Source of the DNA: Syntrophobotulus glycolicus DSM 8271
Lineage (GTDB): Bacteria; Bacillota; Desulfitobacteriia; Desulfitobacteriales; Syntrophobotulaceae
NCBI RefSeq assembly: GCF_000190635.1
Contig: NC_015172.1
Span: 372,001 to 436,000, forward strand
Direction: 5' to 3'
Length of the DNA stretch: 64,000 nt
Positions 37,945 to 48,862 of this stretch are shown here, one piece after another; positions within the stretch are counted from its first letter, which is position 1, and the number at the start of each line of letters is the position of its first letter. Both the position numbers and the translations under genes were made by a program. Under the pieces are notes generated by a model, which worked only from the letters and a program-made list of their open reading frames with translations, did not search any database and was not told where the DNA came from.

Positions 37945-38394
37945 ATGCTTGTACCTACCAGAGTAAAACACCGTAAGCAATTTCGTCCCAGTATAAAAGG
38001 GAAAGCATACAAAGGGAATAAGGTAACCTATGGGGAATATGGCCTGATGGCGCTGGAAGGGGCCTGGGTCACCAATCGTCAGATTGAAGCGGCCCGTATT
38101 GCCATGACCCGTTATATCAAACGTGGCGGTCAAGTGTGGATCAATATTTTTCCGGACAGACCAATCACGGCAAAGCCTGCCGAAACCCGTATGGGTAGCG
38201 GTAAAGGGGCGCCCGAATACTGGGTTGCGGTTGTAAAGCCCAACAGAGTAATGTTTGAACTCGCAGGAGTTTCGGAAGAAGTAGCTCGTGAAGCACTTCG
38301 TCTTGCTATGCATAAACTCCCGATCAAATGCAAGTTTGTCCGCAGGGAAGAAGTTGCTGAACAGGCTGGAGGTGACGCAAATGGCGAAGAGTAA
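37945..38394 (+). CDS. rplP: 50S ribosomal protein L16
   Basis: The 149-residue protein starts [19 protein letters not shown]. It carries [20 protein letters not shown] and [19 protein letters not shown], typical L16 phrases near the A-site tRNA. The ATG immediately follows the rpsC stop, and the 3' end overlaps rpmC by 14 bases. Confidence 0.96.
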   Translation: MLVPTRVKHRKQFRPSIKGKAYKGNKVTYGEYGLMALEGAWVTNRQIEAARIAMTRYIKRGGQVWINIFPDRPITAKPAETRMGSGKGAPEYWVAVVKPNRVMFELAGVSEEVAREALRLAMHKLPIKCKFVRREEVAEQAGGDANGEE

Positions 38395-38581
38395 GAATTT
38401 AAGAGACATGACGGATGAAGAACTCTTAAAGCAAATCGACCAGCTGAAAACCGAACTGTTCAATTTGCGTTTCCAATTAGCGACAGGACAGCTGGATAAT
38501 CCAATGCGTATCAGAGATGTACGTAAAGGAATCGCCAGAGGAAAGACCATTCTGCGTGAGCGCGAACTTAACCGTGCTTGA
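38381..38581 (+). CDS. rpmC: 50S ribosomal protein L29
   Basis: ATG 38381 ([19 protein letters not shown]) gives the normal 66 residues, and CTGGAGGTG lies in the rplP coding end. The longer frame from 38288 lies inside rplP and is rejected. [19 protein letters not shown] is the helical L29 core. It overlaps rplP by 14 bases. Confidence 0.95.
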   Translation: MAKSKNLRDMTDEELLKQIDQLKTELFNLRFQLATGQLDNPMRIRDVRKGIARGKTILRERELNRA

Positions 38582-38606
38582 GGATTGGGAAAGGAGGCAG
38601 TGAACA

Positions 38607-38867
38607 GTGGAAAGAACACAGCGTAAAGAAAGATACGGAAAAGTAGTCAGTGACAAAATGGATAAAACCATTGTTGTAGCGGTCGAAACCTTGGAAAGCC
38701 ATCCTAAATATAAAAAGACCGTGAAAAACACCAAAAAATATAAAGCTCATGACGAGAACAATGAAGCCAAAATTGGAGACATTGTCTTAATTATGGAAAC
38801 CAGGCCTTTAAGCAAGGAAAAACGCTGGAGACTGGTCAATATCGTTGAAAAGGCCGTTGTTCTGTAA
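38607..38867 (+). CDS. rpsQ: 30S ribosomal protein S17
   Basis: The 86-residue protein starts at GTG 38607 behind AAAGGAGG. It has [34 protein letters not shown] and [14 protein letters not shown], an OB-fold typical of S17. It is the last gene of the S10-type part before rplN. Confidence 0.95.
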   Translation: MERTQRKERYGKVVSDKMDKTIVVAVETLESHPKYKKTVKNTKKYKAHDENNEAKIGDIVLIMETRPLSKEKRWRLVNIVEKAVVL

Positions 38868-38931
38868 TACTGACGGGAATAAAACAAAGAGTATAAATTG
38901 AATTCAAGCAACAGAAGGGAGGTCACACCGG

Positions 38932-39300
38932 ATGATCCAAGCTGAAACTACACTAAAGGTTGGAGATAACACTGGAGCAAAGAAACTTCTCTGTATCCGG
39001 GTGATGGGCGGCTCAAAGCGTCGCTATGCTTCCATTGGCGATGTCATCGTTGCTTCAGTTAAAGAAGCAACACCAGGTGGCGTTGTCAAAAAGGGAGATG
39101 TCGTTAAAGCGGTGGTTGTCCGTACAACCAAGGAAATCAAGAGAGCCGATGGTTCTTATATTAGATTCAGTGAAAATGCTGCCGTAATCATCAGGGATGA
39201 TAAAAGCCCGAGAGGTACCCGTATTTTCGGACCGGTGGCCCGTGAATTAAGAGAAAAAGACTATATGAAAATTGTTTCGTTAGCACCGGAAGTATTGTAA
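38932..39300 (+). CDS. rplN: 50S ribosomal protein L14
   Basis: The 122-residue protein starts [20 protein letters not shown]. It includes [19 protein letters not shown] and [20 protein letters not shown], the L14 signature. It contacts 16S rRNA across the subunit interface. GGGAGGT is the ribosome-binding site. Confidence 0.97.
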   Translation: MIQAETTLKVGDNTGAKKLLCIRVMGGSKRRYASIGDVIVASVKEATPGGVVKKGDVVKAVVVRTTKEIKRADGSYIRFSENAAVIIRDDKSPRGTRIFGPVARELREKDYMKIVSLAPEVL

Positions 39301-39329
39301 GATAACGTGCCGGACGGAGGTGAAAGTTA

Positions 39330-39674
39330 ATGGCCGCCGAGAATCACAAGGTTCATGTCAGAAAAGGCGACACGGTTATGGTCATAACCGGCAAAGATGC
39401 CGGTAAAAAAGGTAAAGTATTGCAAGTACTGCCTAAGGCAAACAGGGTAGTTGTCGAACAGGTCAATATCGTAAAGAGACATACCAAACCGACAAAAGCA
39501 TTGCCTCAAGGTGGGATTGTAGAAAAGGAAGCCCCAATTAATAGCTCCAATGTTATGCTGTACTGCACAGAATGCAATTCAGTAACAAGGCGGAGTATGA
39601 AGATAACAGAACAAGGTAAATTCAGAGTCTGCAAAAAATGCGGACATAGCTTTGTGGACAGCACGAAGAAATAA
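39330..39674 (+). CDS. rplX: 50S ribosomal protein L24 with C-terminal zinc ribbon
   Basis: The 114-residue protein has the KOW motif [20 protein letters not shown] and the [12 protein letters not shown] loop. The C-terminal part carries YCTECN and, 21 residues on, VCKKCGHSF. This makes a four-cysteine ribbon absent from the E. coli and Bacillus proteins I can recall. It initiates 50S assembly. GGAGGTG precedes the ATG. Confidence 0.95.
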   Translation: MAAENHKVHVRKGDTVMVITGKDAGKKGKVLQVLPKANRVVVEQVNIVKRHTKPTKALPQGGIVEKEAPINSSNVMLYCTECNSVTRRSMKITEQGKFRVCKKCGHSFVDSTKK

Positions 39675-39694
39675 TTTGGAAGGGAGGTACTCAG

Positions 39695-40234
39695 GTGGCT
39701 CGTTTAAAAGAAATATACAGGAAAGAAATTACCCCTGCTCTCCAGACAAAGTTTGGATACAAAAATATTATGCAGACACCTCGTTTAGATAAGGTAGTCA
39801 TAAATATAGGGTTGGGGGAAGCGATATCTAACCCGAAGGCCATTGATGGAGCAGTAGCGGATATGATGACGATCTCGGGTCAAAGGCCTGTAGTTACCCG
39901 CGCCAAAAAGTCGATTGCAGGATTTAAACTGCGTGCCGGTATGCCAATCGGAGTTAAAGTGACTCTGCGTGGAGACCGCATGTATGAATTTGTCGACAGG
40001 CTGATTAATATAGCACTTCCGCGAGTGCGGGACTTCCAGGGTGTATCAGGCAAATCCTTTGATGGCCGTGGAAATTATACACTTGGGATTAAGGAACAGC
40101 TGATTTTCCCGGAGATTCATTACGATCAGATCGATAAGCTGCGCGGGATGGATGTTGTCTTCGTAACAACAGCGCACACAGACGAAGAGGCGAAAGAACT
40201 GCTCCGGGGATATGGAATGCCGTTTCGTGACTAG
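39695..40234 (+). CDS. rplE: 50S ribosomal protein L5
   Basis: The 179-residue protein starts at GTG 39695 behind GGGAGGT. It has [20 protein letters not shown] and [19 protein letters not shown], the L5 signature, and ends [11 protein letters not shown]. It binds 5S rRNA. Confidence 0.97.
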   Translation: MARLKEIYRKEITPALQTKFGYKNIMQTPRLDKVVINIGLGEAISNPKAIDGAVADMMTISGQRPVVTRAKKSIAGFKLRAGMPIGVKVTLRGDRMYEFVDRLINIALPRVRDFQGVSGKSFDGRGNYTLGIKEQLIFPEIHYDQIDKLRGMDVVFVTTAHTDEEAKELLRGYGMPFRD

Positions 40235-40253
40235 AATATAAGGAGGCTAAAAA

Positions 40254-40439
40254 ATGGCCAAGAAATCAATGATTGTTCGCCAATCGAACAAGCCGAAATA
40301 TTCTGTTCGCTGGCATAACCGTTGTAAAATTTGCGGTCGTCCGCATGCCTATATGCGCAAATTCGGAATATGTCGGATATGCTTCAGAGAGTTGGCATAC
40401 AAGGGTGAACTGCCAGGCGTCACTAAGTCCAGCTGGTAA
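40254..40439 (+). CDS. rpsN: 30S ribosomal protein S14, zinc-binding type
   Basis: The 61-residue protein is the short C+ type. [20 protein letters not shown] gives the CxxC pairs for zinc, and the C-terminus is [11 protein letters not shown]. This form is sometimes called RpsZ. It is required for 30S head assembly. AAGGAGG precedes the ATG. Confidence 0.96.
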   Translation: MAKKSMIVRQSNKPKYSVRWHNRCKICGRPHAYMRKFGICRICFRELAYKGELPGVTKSSW

Positions 40440-40469
40440 GCATGATTTGGAGAAAGGGGGAAGACAACA

Positions 40470-40868
40470 GTGTCAATGTCAGATCCGATTGCAGATTTCC
40501 TGACACGCATCCGCAACGCAGGAATAGTATACCATGATAAAGTTGAAGTACCGGCATCCAGTATTAAAAAGGATATTGCTGAAGTACTAAAAGAAGAAGG
40601 CTTTATCAAGGATTTTGATTATATTGAAGATAATAAGCAAGGAATTTTAAGGCTGTACCTGAAGTATGGAACCAACCGCGAAAGAGTAATCACTGGAATC
40701 AAGCGGATCAGCCGTCCCGGTCTTCGCGTTTATGCGAAAAAAGATCAAATTCCCAAAGTTCTTGGGGGTCTTGGTGTTGCAATAATATCTACCTCCAAAG
40801 GTATTATGCCTGACAAAAAAGCCCGCCAGGAAGGGCTTGGCGGCGAAGTAATCTGCTATATTTGGTAA
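40470..40868 (+). CDS. rpsH: 30S ribosomal protein S8
   Basis: The 132-residue protein starts at GTG 40470, 9 bases after AAAGGGGG; ATG 40476 is a less well spaced alternative. It has [15 protein letters not shown] and the C-terminal [20 protein letters not shown]. In E. coli S8 represses the spc operon. Confidence 0.96.
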   Translation: MSMSDPIADFLTRIRNAGIVYHDKVEVPASSIKKDIAEVLKEEGFIKDFDYIEDNKQGILRLYLKYGTNRERVITGIKRISRPGLRVYAKKDQIPKVLGGLGVAIISTSKGIMPDKKARQEGLGGEVICYIW

Positions 40869-40885
40869 AGAACGGAGGTGTAGTA

Positions 40886-41428
40886 ATGTCTCGAATTGGA
40901 AGGAAACCAATAGCTATACCCAACAGTGTTGAGGTAACCATAGATGGGAACAACGTAACGGTTAAGGGTCCGAAAGGTACTCTGAGCAGGGAACTGCGCG
41001 CTGAAGTAACTGTTACAGTGGAAAACCAGCAAATTTTGGTGACTCGTCCCAATGACGAACCGTTGTATCGCTCGATGCATGGCCTGACCCGTTCGCTCTT
41101 ATTTAACATGGTTGAAGGTGTAACCAATGGCTACAGTAAAAATCTAGAGCTGGTTGGTGTAGGGTATCGGGCCTCGCTTCAGGGGAAAAAGCTTGTCTTG
41201 GCTGTAGGAAAATCACATCCTGTTGAAATAGAGCCATGGGAAGGAATCCAGATTGAAGTCCCTGCTCCCAATAAAATCTCTGTAAAAGGGATTGATAAGG
41301 AGAAAGTAGGCGTATTCGCTGCAAATATCCGTAAGGAACGTGAACCGGAACCCTACAAAGGTAAGGGAATTAAGTACGAACATGAGGTTGTTCGTCGTAA
41401 AGAGGGAAAAACGGGCGGTAAGAAGTAA
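40886..41428 (+). CDS. rplF: 50S ribosomal protein L6
   Basis: ATG 40886 ([17 protein letters not shown]) behind CGGAGGTG gives 180 residues; the longer frame from 40862 starts before this site. The C-terminal signature is [21 protein letters not shown]6 lies near the sarcin-ricin loop. Confidence 0.97.
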   Translation: MSRIGRKPIAIPNSVEVTIDGNNVTVKGPKGTLSRELRAEVTVTVENQQILVTRPNDEPLYRSMHGLTRSLLFNMVEGVTNGYSKNLELVGVGYRASLQGKKLVLAVGKSHPVEIEPWEGIQIEVPAPNKISVKGIDKEKVGVFAANIRKEREPEPYKGKGIKYEHEVVRRKEGKTGGKK

Positions 41429-41473
41429 GACAAGGGCAAAATCTCTTGTCGCATAGGAAAGGTGTGAAAGAAC

Positions 41474-41842
41474 TTGATTAAGAGAGTTGACCGTAATAAA
41501 GTTCGTCGTGGCAAACATCACAGTGTGAGAAAGAAAGTCCAGGGTACCGCTGAGAGACCAAGATTGGCGGTATACAGGAGTATCAATCATATTTATGCTC
41601 AGATCATCAATGACGAGCTGGGAGTAACTCTTTGTGCAGCTTCTTCTCTGGAACCGGAATTTAAGCAAACAGAATTATATGGCGGCAATACAGAAGGTGC
41701 GAAGAAAGTCGGGGAAATGATCGCGAAGAGGGCTCTGGACAAAGGACTGGATAAAGTTGTCTATGACCGCGGGGGATATCTGTATCATGGAAGGATAGCC
41801 GTTTTAGCTGATTCTGCCAGAGAAGCAGGGCTTGAATTCTAA
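41474..41842 (+). CDS. rplR: 50S ribosomal protein L18
   Basis: The 122-residue protein starts at TTG 41474 behind AAAGGTGTG. It has [18 protein letters not shown] and ends [20 protein letters not shown] and REAGLEF, as L18 proteins do. It binds 5S rRNA with L5. Confidence 0.96.
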   Translation: MIKRVDRNKVRRGKHHSVRKKVQGTAERPRLAVYRSINHIYAQIINDELGVTLCAASSLEPEFKQTELYGGNTEGAKKVGEMIAKRALDKGLDKVVYDRGGYLYHGRIAVLADSAREAGLEF

Positions 41843-41868
41843 TACTAACGGAAAAGGAGGGAAACTCA

Positions 41869-42369
41869 TTGTCAATCATTGATCCCAGTAAGTTAGAACT
41901 TACCGAGAAAGTTATCCATATCGCTCGTGTTGCCAAGGTTGTTAAAGGTGGTCGGCGTTTTAGCTTCAGTGCTTTGGTTGTTGTAGGTGATGGTAACGGA
42001 ATAGTAGGAGCCGGACTTGGTAAAGCCAGTGAAGTACCGGAAGCTATTCGCAAGGGTGTTGAAGATGCAAAGAAAAATCTTGTTTCAATCCCTTTAAGAG
42101 GAACGACAATTCCCCATCCTATATTAGGTGTTTACGGAGCAGGAGAAGTGCTTTTGAAACCGGCTTCAAAAGGAACCGGTGTTATTGCCGGCGGTCCGGT
42201 GCGTGCCGTACTTGAAGTAGCGGGAATCAAAGATATTCTGACAAAATCCTTAGGCTCTTCGAATGCGCATAATATTGTCAATGCCACAATGACCGGATTG
42301 AAATCACTGAAACGAGACAGTGATGTAGCGAAGCTGCGTGGCAAGTCGGTAGAAGAAATTTACGGTTAA
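41869..42369 (+). CDS. rpsE: 30S ribosomal protein S5
   Basis: The 166-residue protein starts at TTG 41869 behind AAGGAGGGAAA. It has [20 protein letters not shown] and the loop [18 protein letters not shown]. The double-stranded-RNA-binding fold and the C-terminal [17 protein letters not shown] are typical. The gene for L30, which normally follows, is absent here. Confidence 0.97.
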   Translation: MSIIDPSKLELTEKVIHIARVAKVVKGGRRFSFSALVVVGDGNGIVGAGLGKASEVPEAIRKGVEDAKKNLVSIPLRGTTIPHPILGVYGAGEVLLKPASKGTGVIAGGPVRAVLEVAGIKDILTKSLGSSNAHNIVNATMTGLKSLKRDSDVAKLRGKSVEEIYG

Positions 42370-42414
42370 TGTAATATCATGCTAAATGGCAGACAGTAAG
42401 GAGGTGTTTTGGAT

Positions 42415-42858
42415 TTGAAACTCCATGAACTTAAGCCTGCAGAGGGGTCAACCAAATCACGCAAAAGAGTAGGACGGGGGAATGGCTCAGGGTTAGGCAA
42501 TACAGCCGGCCGGGGTCATAAAGGACAGAAAGCTCGTTCAGGGGGCGGTGTACGACCGGGATTTGAAGGCGGTCAGATGCCGATGGCCCGTAGACTTCCG
42601 AAACGTGGGTTTACCAATATATTTGCTAAAGAGTATAACATTGTGAATTTGTCCGATCTCGAAGAAAGATTTGAGAGCGGCGCTGAAGTAACATTGGAAA
42701 CTCTGATCGAATCGGGTTTAGTGAAAAAAGTTCTTGATGGAGTCAAAGTTCTGGGTGACGGAGAACTCACCAAGGCTCTGACAGTCAAAGTTAATAAGGT
42801 CAGCAAAACAGCTGCAGAAAAAATTGCTGCGGCCGGTGGAAAAGTTGAGGTGGAATAA
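42415..42858 (+). CDS. rplO: 50S ribosomal protein L15
   Basis: TTG 42415 ([12 protein letters not shown]) is preferred over TTG 42409, because AAGGAGGTG is then ~9 bases away and MKLHEL is the usual start. The product is 147 residues. [20 protein letters not shown] and the glycine-rich arm are typical. The gene follows rpsE with only 45 bases between and no rpmD. Confidence 0.95.
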   Translation: MKLHELKPAEGSTKSRKRVGRGNGSGLGNTAGRGHKGQKARSGGGVRPGFEGGQMPMARRLPKRGFTNIFAKEYNIVNLSDLEERFESGAEVTLETLIESGLVKKVLDGVKVLGDGELTKALTVKVNKVSKTAAEKIAAAGGKVEVE

Positions 42859-44151
42859 ATGGCACTTTTAGAAACCTTAAAAGATGCATGGCAAGTTCCA
42901 ACCATTCGTAAGAAAATCGCATTCACCTTGCTTATGTTGCTGGTATTCAGAGTTGGAGCACATATTCCGATTCCATTTATGGATAGAAATACACTTCAGC
43001 AGATGATGGGCAGCGGCGGAATATTTGACTTTTTTAACACATTTTCCGGTGGATCTTTGAAAAGGTTCTCAGTGTTTTCACTGAGTATTATGCCCTATAT
43101 TACAGCATCGATCATAATTCAGCTTCTTACCGTAGTCGTGCCTTATTTGGAGAGATTATCCAAAGAAGGCGAAGACGGCAGGAAAAAGATCATGCAGTAT
43201 GTTCGGTATGCAACCGTAGTGCTGGGTTTTATCCAGGGTTTTGGTTTGACCTTTGGACTGCGCGGAGCACTGATCTCAACAAGCACTGCTTTAAAAGTTC
43301 CGCTTTATTTTACGGTCGCAATCGTCCTGACAGCCGGAACAGCGTTTTTGATGTGGCTGGGTGAGCAGATTACGGAAAAAGGTATCGGCAATGGAATTTC
43401 TTTGATTATTTTCGCCGGTATCGTAGCGGGAATCCCGGATGCAATAAAACACCTGTATAGCTTGTTAAGTGTAGGAGAAGTCAGTTGGCTGGCCATACTT
43501 GGCATCTTATTACTATGTGTTATCGTAATAGCCGGGGTAGTTTTCATCCAGGAAGGACAGCGCAGAATACCGGTCCAATATGCGAAAAGAGTTGTTGGAC
43601 GCCGTGTTTATGGCGGACAGAGTACGCATATTCCGCTTAAAGTCAACCAGGCCGGTGTAATGCCAATCATTTTTGGAGTCTCACTGATGGCATTCCCAAG
43701 CACTATTGCAACATGGATGCCTCAGACCTCCGGATTTGCCGTATTTGTTCATAAATATATGAGTATCAGCGGGTCATTTACAAGCATACCTTATATGATC
43801 CTTTATGCGGGTTTGATTATATTCTTCACGTATTTTTATACCGGGATAACATTCAACCCTGTTGATTTGGCGGACAATCTGAAAAAGAACGGCGGGTTCG
43901 TGCCTGGAATCAGGCCAGGCCGTCCTACATCAGAATACTTTATGAGAATTTTGAACCGAGTGACCTTGGCCGGCGGTGTATTTTTAGCAATCATTGCTGT
44001 GCTGCCCGCTCTGATCATGGGAACAACTGGAATTCCTAATCTTGCCCTTGGTGGGACATCTTTGCTGATCGTTGTCAGTGTTGCGCTGGAAACGATGAAA
44101 CAGGTAGAAGCACAGCTTCTGCAGCGTCATTACCAGGGATTCCTGAAGTAG
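42859..44151 (+). CDS. secY: Preprotein translocase subunit SecY
   Basis: The 430-residue protein has ten hydrophobic segments. The plug region follows RVGAHIPIPFMD, and the cytosolic loop carries RRIPVQYAKRVVGRRVYGG. The C-terminus ends LLQRHYQGFLK. It forms the protein-conducting channel with SecE. The ATG abuts the rplO stop with GAGGTGG upstream. Confidence 0.98.
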   Translation: MALLETLKDAWQVPTIRKKIAFTLLMLLVFRVGAHIPIPFMDRNTLQQMMGSGGIFDFFNTFSGGSLKRFSVFSLSIMPYITASIIIQLLTVVVPYLERLSKEGEDGRKKIMQYVRYATVVLGFIQGFGLTFGLRGALISTSTALKVPLYFTVAIVLTAGTAFLMWLGEQITEKGIGNGISLIIFAGIVAGIPDAIKHLYSLLSVGEVSWLAILGILLLCVIVIAGVVFIQEGQRRIPVQYAKRVVGRRVYGGQSTHIPLKVNQAGVMPIIFGVSLMAFPSTIATWMPQTSGFAVFVHKYMSISGSFTSIPYMILYAGLIIFFTYFYTGITFNPVDLADNLKKNGGFVPGIRPGRPTSEYFMRILNRVTLAGGVFLAIIAVLPALIMGTTGIPNLALGGTSLLIVVSVALETMKQVEAQLLQRHYQGFLK

Positions 44152-44160
44152 GGGGTATAA

Positions 44161-44811
<651 letters not shown>

Positions 44812-44812
44812 C

Positions 44813-45559
44813 ATGATTGAGATCAAGACAAAAGACCAAATTGCCCTTATGCGCAAAGCCGGCAGGATCGTGGCGGAAACGCTCGAGATCATGAGAGAGC
44901 ATGTCCATCCGGGTATGACAACCGGTGAACTGGACAGAATAGCGGAGGACTATATCCGCAAACAGGATGCTATCCCTGCATTTAAAGGATATAACGGCTT
45001 TCCGGCGACGTTATGTACTTCCCTCAATGATGAGGTCGTACATGGGATACCCGGTTTAAGAGCACTGCAAAGTGGAGATATTATCAGTATTGATTGTGGG
45101 GCGGCAATTCAGGGTTATTACGGAGACGCGGCGGTAACACTGCCTGTCGGAGAAATAGAACCCAGATTAGCGAACCTGCTTAAGATAACTGAAGAATCAT
45201 TGAAGCTTGGTATCACTCAGGCAATAATAGGAAACCGACTATTTGATATTTCCCATGCTGTTCAAACCTTTGTCGAGAGTAATGGAATGTCGGTGGTGCG
45301 GGACTATGTAGGTCATGGAATCGGAAGGAAAATGCATGAAGAACCACAATTACCCAACTTTGGCAGACCCGGCAGGGGGCCGAGACTCGAGGTAGGAATG
45401 GCACTTGCAATTGAACCAATGGTGAATCTTGGAGCTTATCAAGTAAAGACCCTTGATAATGGGTGGACTGTAGTGACCAAGGATCGTCAAGCATCAGCAC
45501 ATTTCGAACATACAGTGGCTATTACTGAAAATGGCCCTGAAATATTAACTCGAATTTAG
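44813..45559 (+). CDS. map: Methionine aminopeptidase, type I
   Basis: ATG 44813 (MIEIKTKDQIALMRKAG) gives 248 residues; the longer frame from 44714 lies inside adk. Metal ligands appear in SIDCGAAIQGYYGDAAVTLP (Asp, Asp), GHGIGRKMHEEP (His) and the C-terminal FEHTVAITENGPEIL (Glu). It removes N-terminal Met from nascent proteins. The KOW/L14e-like gene often found between map and infA in Clostridia is absent. Confidence 0.97.
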   Translation: MIEIKTKDQIALMRKAGRIVAETLEIMREHVHPGMTTGELDRIAEDYIRKQDAIPAFKGYNGFPATLCTSLNDEVVHGIPGLRALQSGDIISIDCGAAIQGYYGDAAVTLPVGEIEPRLANLLKITEESLKLGITQAIIGNRLFDISHAVQTFVESNGMSVVRDYVGHGIGRKMHEEPQLPNFGRPGRGPRLEVGMALAIEPMVNLGAYQVKTLDNGWTVVTKDRQASAHFEHTVAITENGPEILTRI

Positions 45560-45595
45560 GCACAACCGGAAAAATGTCCAAAGGAGGGATGAAGA

Positions 45596-45814
45596 GTGTC
45601 CAAAGAAGACGTGATTGAAGTAGAAGGAAAAGTTCTGGAACCACTGCCCAATGCAATGTTCAGAGTAGAACTGACTAACGGCCATAAAGTCCTGGCACAT
45701 GTCTCAGGCAAAATAAGAATGCACTTCATAAGAATTCTTCCAGGAGATAGGGTTACAGTAGAGCTTTCCCCCTATGACCTGACAAGAGGCCGTATCGTAT
45801 ACAGATTTAAGTAA
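45596..45814 (+). CDS. infA: Translation initiation factor IF-1
   Basis: The 72-residue OB-fold protein starts at GTG 45596 behind AAGGAGGG. It has [19 protein letters not shown] and ends RGRIVYRFK, as IF-1 does. It binds the 30S A site during initiation. Genes for L36, S13 and S11 follow. Confidence 0.98.
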   Translation: MSKEDVIEVEGKVLEPLPNAMFRVELTNGHKVLAHVSGKIRMHFIRILPGDRVTVELSPYDLTRGRIVYRFK

Positions 45815-45831
45815 GAAGTGAGGGATTACAG

Positions 45832-45945
45832 ATGAAAGTAAGGCCTTCTGTCAAACAAATTTGCGAAAAATGCAAAATTATCAAACGTCATGGCAAAGTT
45901 ATGGTGATTTGCGAAAATCCCAAACACAAACAACGCCAAGGATAA
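45832..45945 (+). CDS. rpmJ: 50S ribosomal protein L36
   Basis: This 37-residue gene encodes [20 protein letters not shown] and ends [13 protein letters not shown], a later Cys and the His in KHK form the zinc ribbon (C+ form). Position between infA and rpsM is canonical. Confidence 0.97.
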   Translation: MKVRPSVKQICEKCKIIKRHGKVMVICENPKHKQRQG

Positions 45946-46035
45946 TGAAGGTTGAGAACAAAGTATCCAAAACAAGAAAATATTTTATATTCAGTTTCGG
46001 AATGAAAACATCGAAAATGGGGGTGTAACGAGTAG

Positions 46036-46404
46036 ATGGCACGTATCTCAGGGGTTGATATACCGCGCGACAAACGTGTTGAGATTGCTTTAACCTATAT
46101 CTACGGGATCGGCAATTCTCAATCGAAGAAAATCCTGGAAAAGACCCAGGTGAGTCCTGATACAAGAGTGAGAGACCTGACAGATGATGAAGTCGCAAGG
46201 ATCAGGGAAGTCATAGACAAAGAATATATGGTTGAAGGCGACCTCCGCCGTGAAGTTTCCCTAAACATTAAGAGATTAATGGAAATTGGCTGCTACCGCG
46301 GAATGCGTCATCGCCGCGGGTTGCCGGTACGTGGGCAGAGAACAAAAACCAATGCCAGAACACGTAAAGGTCCGGCAAGGGCAATTGCCAGGAAGAAAAA
46401 GTAA
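46036..46404 (+). CDS. rpsM: 30S ribosomal protein S13
   Basis: The 122-residue protein starts [20 protein letters not shown]. It ends with the basic tail [20 protein letters not shown] and [12 protein letters not shown]. It contacts P-site tRNA and forms inter-subunit bridges. It begins the alpha-operon part. Confidence 0.97.
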   Translation: MARISGVDIPRDKRVEIALTYIYGIGNSQSKKILEKTQVSPDTRVRDLTDDEVARIREVIDKEYMVEGDLRREVSLNIKRLMEIGCYRGMRHRRGLPVRGQRTKTNARTRKGPARAIARKKK

Positions 46405-46418
46405 AGGGGGCTTGAACA

Positions 46419-46808
46419 GTGGCGAAAAAAGTTGTCCGTACCAGAAGAAGAGAACGTAAAAACGTTGAAAGCGGCATTGCGCATATTAAATCAACGTTTA
46501 ACAACACTATTGTAACCATTAGTGATAACGGCGGAAATGCAATTTCTTGGTCCAGTGCAGGTGCCCTTGGTTTTAAGGGTTCCCGTAAAAGCACTCCGTT
46601 TGCAGCCCAGATGGCTGCAGAAACCGCAGCCAAGGCAGCTATGGAGCATGGAATGAAAAATGTAGAATGCTTTGTCAAAGGTCCTGGTTCAGGACGTGAG
46701 GCAGCAATCAGAGCGTTACAGGCAGCTGGGCTGGAAGTAAACCTTATTAAAGATGTTACTCCCGTCCCCCATAACGGATGCCGCCCGCCGAAACGCAGAA
46801 GAGTTTAA
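46419..46808 (+). CDS. rpsK: 30S ribosomal protein S11
   Basis: The 129-residue protein starts at GTG 46419 behind AAAGGGGG. It has [38 protein letters not shown] and the C-terminal [12 protein letters not shown]. It lines the mRNA exit platform. Confidence 0.97.
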   Translation: MAKKVVRTRRRERKNVESGIAHIKSTFNNTIVTISDNGGNAISWSSAGALGFKGSRKSTPFAAQMAAETAAKAAMEHGMKNVECFVKGPGSGREAAIRALQAAGLEVNLIKDVTPVPHNGCRPPKRRRV

Positions 46809-46825
46809 GGAGGTAAGGTTTAAAC

Positions 46826-47455
46826 ATGGCAAAATATACGGATTCGGTATGCCGTTTATGCCGACGCGAGGGGATTAAACTTTTCCTTAAGGGCGATCGT
46901 TGTTATACCAACAAATGCTCTATAGACCGTCGTCCATACGCTCCTGGAGTGCATGGACAAAGCCGCGGCCGCAAACCAAGCGACTTTGGCATCCAGTTGA
47001 GGGAAAAACAAAAAGCTCGTCGTATTTACGGTATTATGGAAAAACAGTTCCGCAGATATTTTGAAATGGCATCGCGCCAAAAAGGGATGACAGGTGAAAA
47101 TCTGCTTCGTCTTCTGGAAAGACGTCTGGATAATGTCGTTTACAGAATCGGATTTGCGTCTTCCAGAGCAGAGGCCAGACAATTCGTAACCCATGGCCAC
47201 ATTACGGTCAATGGCAAAAGGGTGGATATTGCCTCATATCTGATCAAAGTCGGCGAAGTAATAGCAGTCAATGAAAAAAGCAGAAGCTCCAGCAGAATCA
47301 AGGAACTTATTGACACCATGGCTGACCGCAGTGTTCCAGGATGGCTGAGTGCCGACAGCAACAGTGCATCGGGAACCGTGCTGGCATTGCCGTCACGTGA
47401 AGACATTCAGATTCCAATTGAAGAACACTTCATTGTAGAGAAATATTCTCGCTAA
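46826..47455 (+). CDS. rpsD: 30S ribosomal protein S4, zinc-binding form
   Basis: The 209-residue protein has an N-terminal four-cysteine zinc site (CRLCRREG at 9-16 and [17 protein letters not shown] near 26-42), then an S4 RNA-binding domain ([20 protein letters not shown]). S4 nucleates 30S assembly and can regulate the alpha operon. AAGGAGG precedes the ATG. Confidence 0.97.
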   Translation: MAKYTDSVCRLCRREGIKLFLKGDRCYTNKCSIDRRPYAPGVHGQSRGRKPSDFGIQLREKQKARRIYGIMEKQFRRYFEMASRQKGMTGENLLRLLERRLDNVVYRIGFASSRAEARQFVTHGHITVNGKRVDIASYLIKVGEVIAVNEKSRSSSRIKELIDTMADRSVPGWLSADSNSASGTVLALPSREDIQIPIEEHFIVEKYSR

Positions 47456-47482
47456 TATTTCCAGGAAAGAAGGTGCATTTCG

Positions 47483-48430
47483 ATGCTCGAAATCGAGAAA
47501 CCCAATATCGAATGTGTTGAACGGTCTGAAGATAATACCTATGCGAAGTTCGTTATTGAACCTTTGGAGAGAGGATACGGGATCACACTGGGTAACTCTT
47601 TGCGACGCATATTGCTTTCTTCTCTGCCTGGGTCTGCAGTTACTTCAGTTAAAATCGAAGGAGTTCTCCACGAATTCTCAACTATTCCCGGTGTGCTGGA
47701 AGATGTTACGGAAGTCATTCTGAATATCAAGTCCCTGGCCCTGAAAGGTTATACGGACGAATCCAGAGTACTGCGGCTTGAGTATGAAGGAGAAGGGGTC
47801 GTTACTGCAGGAGATATCATTACCGGGCCTGATATCGAAATCCTCAATCCGGATCTGAAGATAGCCACACTGGACAAAGACGGCCGCCTGTTCATGGAAA
47901 TGACGGTTGACCGTTCCAGGGGATATGTATCAGCGGAAAAGAACAAAAAACCGGAACATGCCATTGGGGTTATTCCCATAGACTCCATCTTTGCACCGAT
48001 TTATAAAGTCAACTATGCGGTAGAAGATACCCGTGTAGGCATGATGACCGACTTCGACAGACTGACTCTGGAAGTATGGTCAAACGGCAGCATAACACCG
48101 GAAGAAGCAACCAGTTTAGCAGCGAAGATTCTTAGTGAGCATCTGCGTCTATTTATCGGACTTACTGATAACCTGGGCAATGTCGAAATCATGGTGGAAA
48201 AAGAAGAGGAAGCAAAGGACAAGATTCTGGAGATGACAATTGAAGAGCTTGACCTGTCGGTCAGATCCTACAATTGTCTGAAAAGAGCAGGGATCAACAC
48301 CGTTGAAGAACTGACTCAGAAAACAGAAGAAGAAATGATTAAAGTACGCAACCTCGGACGGAAATCCCTTGAGGAAGTGGAAAACAAACTTAAGGAATTA
48401 AGCCTTGGATTCCGTTCACCTGAGGATTAA
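47483..48430 (+). CDS. rpoA: RNA polymerase alpha subunit
   Basis: The 315-residue protein has the N-terminal dimerisation domain ([20 protein letters not shown]). The C-terminal HhH domain ([20 protein letters not shown], then [14 protein letters not shown]) contacts UP elements and activators. Order rpsD-rpoA-rplQ is canonical. Confidence 0.98.
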   Translation: MLEIEKPNIECVERSEDNTYAKFVIEPLERGYGITLGNSLRRILLSSLPGSAVTSVKIEGVLHEFSTIPGVLEDVTEVILNIKSLALKGYTDESRVLRLEYEGEGVVTAGDIITGPDIEILNPDLKIATLDKDGRLFMEMTVDRSRGYVSAEKNKKPEHAIGVIPIDSIFAPIYKVNYAVEDTRVGMMTDFDRLTLEVWSNGSITPEEATSLAAKILSEHLRLFIGLTDNLGNVEIMVEKEEEAKDKILEMTIEELDLSVRSYNCLKRAGINTVEELTQKTEEEMIKVRNLGRKSLEEVENKLKELSLGFRSPED

Positions 48431-48450
48431 TTAGCAAAGGGGGATTAAAG

Positions 48451-48792
48451 TTGGCATACCGTAAGCTCGGAATAAATATGGCACGCAGGAAAGCCCTGCT
48501 CAGAAATATCGTTACATCTCTCCTTAAGCATGGAAAGATCGAGACTACTGAAGCAAAAGCGAAAGAACTGAATGCTTTTGCCGAAAAGATGATTACACTT
48601 GCCAAAAAAGGTGATCTGGCTGCCAAGCGTCAGGCGATGTCCTTTCTTTTGGATGAATCTGTTGTCATCCAGTTATTTGATCAGATCGGGCCCAAATATG
48701 CCGATAGGCAGGGCGGATATACCAGAATAATCAGAACCGGTTTTCGCCGTGGCGATGCTGCAGAAATGGTTCTTGTTGAACTGGTTGATTAA
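48451..48792 (+). CDS. rplQ: 50S ribosomal protein L17
   Basis: The 113-residue protein starts at TTG 48451 behind AAAGGGGG. It has [20 protein letters not shown] and ends [13 protein letters not shown]. It closes the alpha operon. The ECF-transporter genes that often follow rplQ in Firmicutes are absent, and truA comes next. Confidence 0.97.
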   Translation: MAYRKLGINMARRKALLRNIVTSLLKHGKIETTEAKAKELNAFAEKMITLAKKGDLAAKRQAMSFLLDESVVIQLFDQIGPKYADRQGGYTRIIRTGFRRGDAAEMVLVELVD

Positions 48793-48805
48793 TACAGGCT
48801 GAAGG

Positions 48806-48841
48806 GGTCAGGTTACCGAATTGAGTAGCCTGACCTTGTGC
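48806..48841 (+). terminator. Hairpin between rplQ and truA, possible weak terminator
   Basis: GGTCAGGTTAC pairs with GTAGCCTGACC (one wobble) around CGAATTGA. Only a few T residues follow, so read-through into truA is likely. Confidence 0.55.
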
Positions 48842-48862
48842 GCGCTTTGTTAGGAGTAATCA

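Noticed and set aside
37735..38619. 294-codon minus-strand frame across rpsC-rplP-rpmC
   Set aside because: It is antisense to three certain ribosomal genes; long shadow frames are common opposite biased coding sequence.
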